Assembly (NCBI GenBank): GCA_963693315.1
Contig: OY856187.1
Location: 117,717,166 to 117,781,165 of the forward strand
DNA length: 64,000 bases
Direction of reading: 5' to 3'
Source of the DNA: Diogma glabrata
Taxonomy: Eukaryota > Arthropoda > Insecta > Diptera > Cylindrotomidae
The stretch's first letter is position 1; every line of letters starts with the position of its first letter. The position numbers and the translations under genes are program-made. This document shows positions 56,335 to 64,000 of this stretch, piece by piece. The notes beneath the pieces are model-generated. The model did not search any database, was not told the DNA's origin, and saw nothing but the letters and a program-made list of their open reading frames with translations.

Positions 56335-59259
56335 GTTCAAAACATCTGCGGATTGAACGCTAACCATGACCACGTGCAACATTATCTTGAGCCGACAAAC
56401 CGAACATTCTATTCCTTACAGAAACACAAGTTTCTGAAAATTTTCTCTTTATAGAATCGCTTAATTCCGAATATAGGCTTGAATCAACTTTCAAACTCCA
56501 TCAGGGCGTATGCGCATTCATTCATGAGAGTGTTGCGCATACACGCTTTCCAAATTTTGAACTACACGGTGACGGCTTCAATACAATGGTTTTAAAGATT
56601 TGTCTTCTCGAAATTACTTTTTTACAATAGCTTTATACCGGTCCCCCAACAAACGTAACCCAAACTTTTTTAATTTACTGACAAAAATTGTGGACGAGAT
56701 TAGAGTAAAGGCCCCTAATTGTGAAGTTATCGTTACCGGTGACTTCAAAGTTCACCACAAATCATGGTTGGAATTCTCCAAATCGACCGACGATATTGAC
56801 AATATTGGAAAACTGGCAGAAATTTTTGCCGCGTCTCAGGGCCTATTCCAAATTGTTAAAAACCTAACTTTCACTCGTAATGGCGGTGATAATAGTTTTC
56901 TTTTAGATCTCTATCTTACCACAATGCCAGATATTACGAGTGTCGATGTCGCGAAAGGTAGTATTGGAAATTCTGATCATTATTTTAGTTATCAAAACTG
57001 ATTTACTTAAAACTACAGCTTCCAAACCCCGTAAAATATTTCACTACTCAAAAATGGATAAGAGTGGTCTTCAAAATTTTTCCATGTTTTCCCTTTCGAC
57101 CGTCATTGTTTTTACACATGCAATGTTAATGTTTCTGCCCAAAACTTTACAGAAACCATTCAATTTGATATCAATAAATTTGTCCCTTTCTCCATAGTAA
57201 AACCCAAACAAAAATACTTGTATTCGAAAGCTGCCAAAACGGCACTTAGAAACAAACGTAGATCATTTAGTATTTGGATTCATAACAAAACTCCAGCTAA
57301 TCGAGCCCAATATCTAAAGGCCAACAAAATATCTAACCAGATTATATCAAACGACTGTCTGAAATTGATAGAGCGAAAGCTTCAAAACTTACGTCTATGT
57401 CTATTTCTGACAAGAGTTTCTACAGTGCCATTAATTCTTTAAATTCTGGTCCAAAATCTTCTATTCCCCCTATTATTGATGATGATTAATTCGTCAATGA
57501 TCCCGCAAGAAAAGCTAACTTGTTCGCTAAACGCTTTGCTCTGAGCTCCACTGTTTTGTAAACTCCTAAAGAAATACCCCAAATCCAGTCTTCAGGAGTT
57601 AATGTGAACGAAACCCAAAATAGTCGCTAAACTTTTAAAGGGGTTAAACATCAACAAAGCCTCAGGAATGGACAATATTCCACCCATCATTTTAAAAACA
57701 TTTTCTAAAGAACTTGCACCAACTTTAACTCAAATATTCTACCAATCCTATAAATCTGGTATATAACCCTCGTGCTGGAAGTTGGCAAATGTCCAGCCCG
57801 TCCCAAAAAAAGGACCCAAATCCGATATCTCAAATTATAGGCCTTTAGCTTCCTAATCGGTCCTAACCAAAGTCTACGAGCATTATATAAATACACACAT
57901 TTCAAAATTTCTGAAAGTAAATCATTTAATAGCCGACAGCCAATACGGTTTTCGAAACGAAAAATCAACTACCGATCTATTAAACTATGTAGCGCATTGT
58001 TGGGACAGCATACTTGATAAAGGTGGTGAAACATACGTTATCGCTTTAGACATCCACAAGGCATTCGACCGAGTCTGGCATGCCAACATAATCAACAAGC
58101 TCGTTGCGTATGGTTTTCATCCCAATGTTGTGAAGCTGATTCAAAATTTTTTATCCAGCCGATACAGTTCGGTCTCCTTAGATGGATTTTCTTCTGAGTT
58201 TAAACTAATAAACGCTGGTGTACCTCAAGGCTCAGTATTGTCCCCAACCCTATTTTTGATTTATATCAACGAATTGTTAAAAATCACCAGCAACCCAATA
58301 AATAGTTTTGCAGATGATAGTACTCTGCACAAGTCGTTCGAGCCCCTTCTTTCAAAAGGTAAAATGCACGAACGAATTAATCCTGCCCGGAGAGACGCTG
58401 CCATAAACGTGAATAAAGACCTAAAAAAAGTCGCCGATTGGGGTGGCCAAAACCTGGTCAATTTCAACTCTACCAAAACACAGCTGTTGATTGTTTCCAG
58501 ATCAAAGACCGAGTTCCCCAAAGATATTTTATTCAGTATGTGTGATGAACCAATAGGTTAATGTAAAAACATTCGTTTATTGGGTGTCACAGTTTCAAAT
58601 AACCTACTCTGGAACGATCATGTAATGCCTGGCGATCGCAAAAAGTGCGTCTAAAAAACTCGACCTCCTAAATAGATGCAAAAAAAATTTCACTCCATAT
58701 CAATTGCTCCATGTTTATAAGTCCTATATTCGTCCCTGTATGGAGTACTGTTGTCAAGTTTGGGGTGCTGCTTCTGTTTCCATCTTGGCCCTCTTGGACA
58801 CTGTTCAAAAGCGGGCAATACGAACAGTGGGTGATCGAGCTTTGACATCAAAACTTGATTCCCTACAAATCCGTCGCATTGTTGCTGACCTCGTTGTTTT
58901 TTACAAATATTGTCAACAGTGCTCAGATGAAATCAGCAGCATCATGCCTCAAACTTATTCTTAACCCCGTTCCACTCGGCAATCGGCTACCGCAACCAAA
59001 CAAACGGCCGAGATCCCGCGCTGTCATACTGGCAGATCGCAGAAAGACTTCTCTGTCCGAACTGCATACAAATGGAATAGTTTGCCGGAATCCATAGTCT
59101 CAGGTGGCTTCAATCCGCAGAGGTTTAAAAAAGCGTTCATCTAATCAACACCTTAGAACACCAGTTGTTGTGGGACCTAGGCCTTAAAAGGTATTTATGT
59201 GTTGTTGTGACACATATTCTAAACCCTATAACACAACACTTTTTATTTTAAAAAAAAAA
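56335..59259 (+). mobile_element. Jockey-like element, longest copy, decayed
   Basis: Same family as 48581-50672 but reaching further 5'. The start is endonuclease (about 56335: VQNICGLNANHDHVQHYLE), continuing ALYRSPNKRNPNFFNLL, NCEVIVTGDFKVHHKSWLEF, NLTFTRNGGDN and GNSDHYF (56600-57000). The linker is at 57200-57440 (SKAAKTALRNKRRSF). RT follows in broken frames (57600-58130) and 58130-58561 (AGVPQGSVLSPTLFLIYINE, NSFADDSTLHKSF), and the C-terminal part runs 58704-59100. It ends with the shared 3' tail and a 10-A tract (59250-59259). At least six stops or frameshifts. ORF1 is absent, so it too is 5'-truncated. Confidence 0.92.
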
Positions 59260-60834
59260 TATGTGTAGAATAAATTTCAATTTTTTGTATCAATTAGTTT
59301 TGCTTTGCATTGATGATCAGTCAGTCACCTTTACTCTTTTACATATATACATATTTCATTATATGTTAGTAAGCTTCTTGTTTTACTTTTCATTATTATT
59401 TTTCCTAAAAAGAAAATCAGGAAGTTTTTTTTATTACATACGAACATATAAATATAAATTGGATTTTTAAATAAAGAAGTTTCCGTATTACTTTAAAAAA
59501 TAACAAATCTTGAGAAAAAATCAAAAGAAAATCAATTTTGTCTAGACATCATATAGAAAAGAAAAACCAAAATAAAATTTTCGTTAGATGCATGTACGTA
59601 GATCAGAAGTAACCACGTGGCTTTTGAGTGAATATAATTTTAAACTTATGTATTTAGAACTTTTTTCCACAGTATTACGTTTTAACACCCATTTTAAAGT
59701 TTGCCATATTCGCCTTGTTGAGACAACCTCATTTCGATTAGTACTAGAAAATGTTTTTTTTTTCAGTAAATGATTTATGGATATTAAAATGTTACAGATT
59801 ATTTAGAGACCCTGGTCACATCGTTTTTAGTTTTACGGCAGACCCTGGTGTTAACATATGAGTGTAGGTGAGATATCACACACCACTGCAGTGTAGTGTA
59901 CAATAGCAGTGATTTATCACTAGGGAAGGTGATATCTTAGGGCTGCTGACGGATTTACTTTATTCAGTCAACGATATATACTATATAGCATTGTCAATCT
60001 TAGTTATAAAATATTCCTTGATGATGGCACGCTTCTGCTTGCTCGAAGAAACGACCCTTCATAAACTTTATATCGGGCTTTAATAATTTTATCAATCGCA
60101 ATCGCATTCGGTGCTATTTATGATCGAAGTTGTGCAAGGTCGCAAAAGCGAGTCAAAAAAAAAAATCAAAAATCAAATCAAGTTACTTCTAAAAACTCAA
60201 AGGGGGAACCAAGGTATTTTTTTAAATTTTAATATTTTAGTGTGTGATAAAATATAAATAAATAATAAATAAAAATAAGGAAAAAAGAAAAAAAACCAAA
60301 GGGGGTGACCAAAGTAAAATTGAAAGTTTGATCCTTTATAACTTTTGACCCCCTCATTTCCGCAAATTTTTTTTTTCATAATTAGGATGCAGAGGACCTA
60401 ATCTTTCTATTTATCTGAAAAAAAAACGCAAATTTATTTGGGGGGATAAACTAGGATTCTACCATTTTTTGTTGTAATTTTTAAATTTGATATTTTGAAA
60501 ACAAAGACAATTTTTGGGAGTATTTATTAAGTCGTCTCTATTACTCCCCGGTGGTTGAGAACACTAACATTCGACGCATGCGTAATGACTTAAGAGCGTC
60601 GCACAGCTGGCAATCGCTATCCTCGTTTGACAAATGATGTTACGCGCTAGCTCTCTTTCACTCTACCTTAAATATTTATCATCTTTAACAGCCAGCAACC
60701 CTTATTTGCGGCCGGATTTAATTAGGCAACCATATATGATAATAAATAGAAAAAAATTAGCTTTAATTTGATATAGAATTAAGCAAATAATGTACGTTAT
60801 GAACGTATAAATGTATCGAAATCATACCTGTTTA
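59260..60834. other. Mostly AT-rich non-coding sequence
   Basis: Contains a MITE fragment (59685-59768, listed separately) and a GC-richer, CpG-containing block at 60541-60720. No gene identified. Confidence 0.4.
59685..59768 (+). mobile_element. MITE (CACTGAAAAAAA family) fragment
   Basis: Matches the right end of 37783-38232: gccatat, then catttcgatta and a T-run followed by cagt. Confidence 0.6.
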
Positions 60835-60864
60835 CACCTGGCTGCGAAGAAGTGCGGCCAGGTG
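60835..60864. repeat. 8-bp GC-rich hairpin
   Basis: CACCTGGC (60835-60842) and GCCAGGTG (60857-60864) enclose a 14-nt loop. Confidence 0.7.
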
Positions 60865-61211
60865 CGCAACGGCAACCGTGAATTTTTAGAATCTTTATAT
60901 AAATTGCCGTAATGTAGACGATATTTTATTTAAAAAACAAGTGAACGAAATTTTTTCCCAAAAATCAATTAAAAATAATTTAATTAAAAATACTGGCGGC
61001 CAAATTTTGACAGGCAACCTGGTAGATGTATATCTTCCTAATTATAAATATACATAAAAATTTGGTTTTAGCAAAAAATCGATGAGCGCACTAATCCTGC
61101 AGCCGGATCTTAGACTATTAGTGGTTGCGACTCGACACAACCGAGAATAACTAAGAACTTAATTTACCGTCGCCATTTACCTTTACCTGTTATAAAATCA
61201 CAGATTAAACT

Positions 61212-61330
61212 AGGGTTGCACCGATAAGCAAACTTGCCGATTACCGATTGATCGGCATTCTTTATCGGCCGATACCGATTAATCAGCTGCCGATTATTTG
61301 ATGGAAACGAGTTAGACAAATCTGCGCAAA
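61212..61330 (+). mobile_element. Possible hAT-like end with ccgatt subterminal repeats
   Basis: Begins agggttgcaccgataag and contains several direct and inverted ccgatt/atcggc motifs within 80 bp, a layout seen at hAT termini. No matching second end found in the window. Confidence 0.35.
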
Positions 61331-61378
61331 GAATTTTTTAATTAGACTATTATGTAATTAGAACGCGGGTTAAACAAT

Positions 61379-61668
61379 CTGCAGTCCTCAGCTTATTTTT
61401 TTACCCAATATCTAGGTTGACTATGGCACATTTATGGATTCATGTATTTGGGAACGACTTCATAGTCAATAATTGAAATTGCTGTGTCGGAGTGAATTGC
61501 AAATTAAACCTGTCGATGATTTTTTGAAAATCGAAACCGGTCGTTAATAAAAAATAAGTGAATAAAAAATTGGTGTTTTTGTAATTATTAAAAATATTTA
61601 AAACATATAATATAGACTTCATAGTCATTATTTTAAAGTTCAGAATGATAGAAAAACTAATAAGTTCT
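61379..61668 (+). repeat. Dispersed repeat shared with 10276-10412, interrupted
   Basis: Same blocks as 10276-10412, split by the 146-bp insertion at 61469-61614. Confidence 0.85.
61469..61614 (+). mobile_element. 146-bp insertion with 13-bp target duplication
   Basis: GACTTCATAGTCA occurs directly before (61456-61468) and after (61615-61627). The paralogous sequence at 10276-10412 has no insertion. The insert contains cctgtcgatgattttttgaa followed by aatcgaaaccggtcgtt, in which gatttt/aaaatc can pair and is followed by GAAAC. This is reminiscent of the short conserved motif near the 3' ends of Penelope-like and related retroelements, but I cannot prove the origin. Confidence 0.75.
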
Positions 61669-62104
61669 CATTAAACAACAGTTGACAAACCCACATAAGC
61701 TAAATGAAAAGTTTTCATAACTTGTTCTAGAAACAAATCACTACTTATCAAATCGAGTATTAAACAGTACAGTAGTACAACCCGCTGACCCAAAAAATTA
61801 TTTCCGCTAAAAATTAATTACTATTAGTATTTTGAACCTATAGTGTAAGGTCTTAAATCCTAGACAGCTATACCCAACACGAATTATTAACAATTTTTCT
61901 ATATGCGTCGTAACAGCATATATTGTTAACCAGATAAATGTCCGCTATAGCCTATACTAAATGTACGTACGATGAACTTTACGAGCATGAAGAAATCGGT
62001 ACCTTAGACACCACCCAATAAACACCGAGACACCACCCAATAAACACCGCGTGCGTCATGGAATTGCCATGACGTGCTAACACTTTATGCCGTATCTTTG
62101 CGCT
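61669..62104. other. Non-coding sequence with a 22-bp tandem duplication
   Basis: agacaccacccaataaacac plus cg is present twice head to tail (62006-62049). Otherwise nothing recognised. Confidence 0.5.
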
Positions 62105-62255
62105 CGTTGTGCGTACATTTTTTCGCCACTCTGTTTCGTTACAAAATGACGGCACTATGATAACCACATGCAGAAGCACTTTGACGTCCAAGTGAGAACA
62201 TGTCATGACGCACGTGACCACATTGTGCTAACATTGTGCCGCCACAGTGTTTGTG
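62105..62255 (+). repeat. Dispersed direct repeat, copy 1
   Basis: Shares gcgtacatttt, gccact, acggcactatgata / tggcattatgatag, gacgtccaagtga, acatgtcatgacgc, cattgtgct and ccgccaca with 63063-63215. Confidence 0.8.
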
Positions 62256-63062
62256 GGGATTTTTGGTAACGTCATTGCGACAAATGAAGATTGCCGACTT
62301 ATTTCAAAGTTGTAAAATGAAAATGTATGTGTGTGATTGCATTTGTTATTTAGGCGTCCATTTTTTAATGATACAATTTAAATTGAAAAAAAATCAGAAT
62401 TCAAAATATTTAAATATTTGGCTTAAATATGAAAAAAATATTTTCTTGTATATGGTTATAAGTGGTATACCAGAAGGTTTAATTAAACTAAAGTAGATAT
62501 AAGTGCGTGTAATACCAAAATTTGACTTTTTTGAACTTTTTTTTTTTTGGAAATTTTGATTTCAAAAACCGTGTAAGATCGAAAACGTGTTAAATAAGTG
62601 CCGTGTAAGGCGGGGGATAGGTGTATTATATAAAAATAAATTTAAATATCAGTAAACCGACATGATAAATGACAAAAAAAAAATATAATAATTTTTTTGA
62701 ATTACTAAAACTAATTATTTAAAGCCCGTTTGTTTTTTATGTATTTTTTCATTAATTTCACAAAATAATTTCTTTCGCACGTAATTTTAGATGAAAATAA
62801 AATGAAAATTATCAAATTATTATTACGAAAGTCATACTATATCTTATAAAAATTTAAATGAAACCAGTCATTTAAAAAAATTTTAAACTACTTTTTTACT
62901 CTCCATTTTTATTCTTTGATTTATTATTCTTATCATCATCATTAAATAAAAATCGTTTCACTTCGTTTTTTATTTTTATACCGAACATTAATAATAAAAA
63001 CCGAAGTGAAACACGTTATGCATTTCGCATAGTGTCACAATGGCCACAAAATAAATAGCAAA
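62256..63062. other. AT-rich sequence with a small inverted repeat
   Basis: cgtttcacttcg (about 62954-62966) and cgaagtgaaac (63002-63012) form an inverted pair. No gene. Confidence 0.45.
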
Positions 63063-63215
63063 TGCGTACATTTTGCCACTACATCTGCCGTCACGCTATG
63101 ATGGCATTATGATAGCAATATGCGGATGCACTTGGACGTCCAAGTGACAACATGCCATGACGCGCGTGAACGCATTGTGCTAGCATTGGGCCGCCACAAT
63201 GTTTGTTGGACATTC
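63063..63215 (+). repeat. Dispersed direct repeat, copy 2
   Basis: Second copy of 62105-62255, about 960 bp away in the same orientation. Confidence 0.8.
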
Positions 63216-63238
63216 TAAAACAGTATTAAAGTAAGTAA

Positions 63239-63385
63239 GAATTCAACTTAAGTAAATAGAGTGATGATGAAGTTTCAACTTCAAAATATCATCGCATTGG
63301 TGGCGAAGTAGCGGTCTGTCAACAGATTTGAACTCATTCTGGCACTGATGAGGTTAAGAGTGCGAATCCCAACCTAAACACGTAA
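63239..63385 (+). mobile_element. tRNA-derived SINE, copy 2
   Basis: Shares gaattcaacttaagtaaata and the tRNA-like body (attggtggcg, then ctgtcaacaga) with 38288-38405. A B-box-like gtgcgaatccc lies at about 63362-63372. It carries an extra ~30 bp between the upstream block and the tRNA-like part. Confidence 0.6.
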
Positions 63386-64000
63386 AAGAGAAAAACAGAA
63401 TTTTTTTTATGATTTATTTCCAACAATGCTTTTGAATTGAAAAAATTCAAATTATTTCCTTAGTTACTTGAGTTCATGTTGCTCACAAAAATCCCGAGTA
63501 TTGAAGTAACTTAATTTGAAAACGAAATTTGACAATTAACGATTTTGAAGTCGCAATAACAATAATCAGTACTTTAGTGTAAAAAACTAGAACTAGAAAT
63601 TCTGCCTTTTCTTCTGTTTTACCTTATACCGTATTTTACCGTTTCGATAAAATTCTGAATGTATTTTACAATTTAAAAACTGCAATAAAATGCTTTTTGA
63701 TATAAAAAAATGTTATACCAAATGAAATGTCAAAACTGGTCGATGGAGTTTACATTTTCAAGAGATATAGGCCCATTTCCTCAGAAATTATATAAATTAA
63801 AATTGATTTTTTCAAAAACCAAAAACAGCAAATTTAAATAACAAAATGGATTTACTGAAATCAAATAAATCTGAGTTTTTGGCTTTTCAAAGAAAAATAA
63901 GTCGGTCAAGTGCGAATATAACTCACTCGCGGGTGCCGCGTATAAATATTCCATAATAGTTCTTCTCAAAAACAAAAATTAAGTAATAAATCAAACGGTG
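63386..64000. other. AT-rich sequence with two dispersed fragments
   Basis: 63430-63480 resembles 16568-16630; 63900-63935 resembles 2334-2380. No gene. Confidence 0.45.

Overview
The window looks like insect, most probably dipteran, genomic DNA: strongly AT-rich, spliceosomal, and loaded with animal retrotransposons (jockey-like, I/R1-like, Ty3/gypsy, Penelope-like) and DNA-transposon debris. The only host gene I can support is the insulin-like receptor (InR), on the minus strand. Three coding exons are visible: a long first coding exon (33847-34552), a second (1408-1694) and a third (1205-1348). Exons 2 and 3 spell the receptor L1 (ligand-binding) domain. Exon 1 encodes a 235-residue N-terminal extension ending in a signal-peptide-like segment, the arrangement known from Drosophila InR. 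Donor and acceptor phases agree at both junctions, so about 32 kb of this window is a single InR intron. The gene continues past the left edge.

Inside the intron (1695-33846), from left to right: an I/R1-like non-LTR fragment flanked by 80-90 bp direct repeats (2734-5465); a nested inverted-repeat element (5567-6315); two decayed minisatellite fields (6640-7745); a small MITE (9979-10217); a decayed I-group element broken up by another dispersed repeat (11160-12800); a tRNA-like SINE remnant (about 14900); a jockey 3' end (18292-18869); gypsy integrase relics (21057-22200); another jockey relic (22200-22612); a solo LTR (23392-24059); a nearly full-length non-LTR element with an in-frame TAG between ORF1 and ORF2 (25440-29440); a jockey endonuclease fragment (29441-30190); and a longer I-group copy (30190-33430).

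Upstream of InR exon 1 (34553-64000) I recognise no host gene. This part holds an I-group 5' end with ORF1 (35140-36038); two copies and a fragment of a MITE with CACTGAAAAAAA ends; SINE copies; a gag-protease-only LTR retrotransposon with both LTRs and a 4-bp ATAT target duplication (38929-42544); a foldback element with ~420-bp arms and an 8-bp target duplication (43091-44399); an I-like RT/RNase H relic (46260-47640); a 4.7-kb composite bounded by hAT-type ends and an 8-bp target duplication that encloses an intact jockey RT reading frame (48301-53017); a Penelope-like element relic (53110-54560); a perfect 31-bp palindrome beside a longer decayed jockey copy (56252-59259); and assorted dispersed repeats to the end.

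No operons, CRISPR arrays or rRNA are present. The mobile elements are nearly all dead copies. The informative points are the InR gene structure, the possible stop-codon-readthrough junction at 25802, and several transposon insertions whose boundaries can be fixed from target-site duplications.
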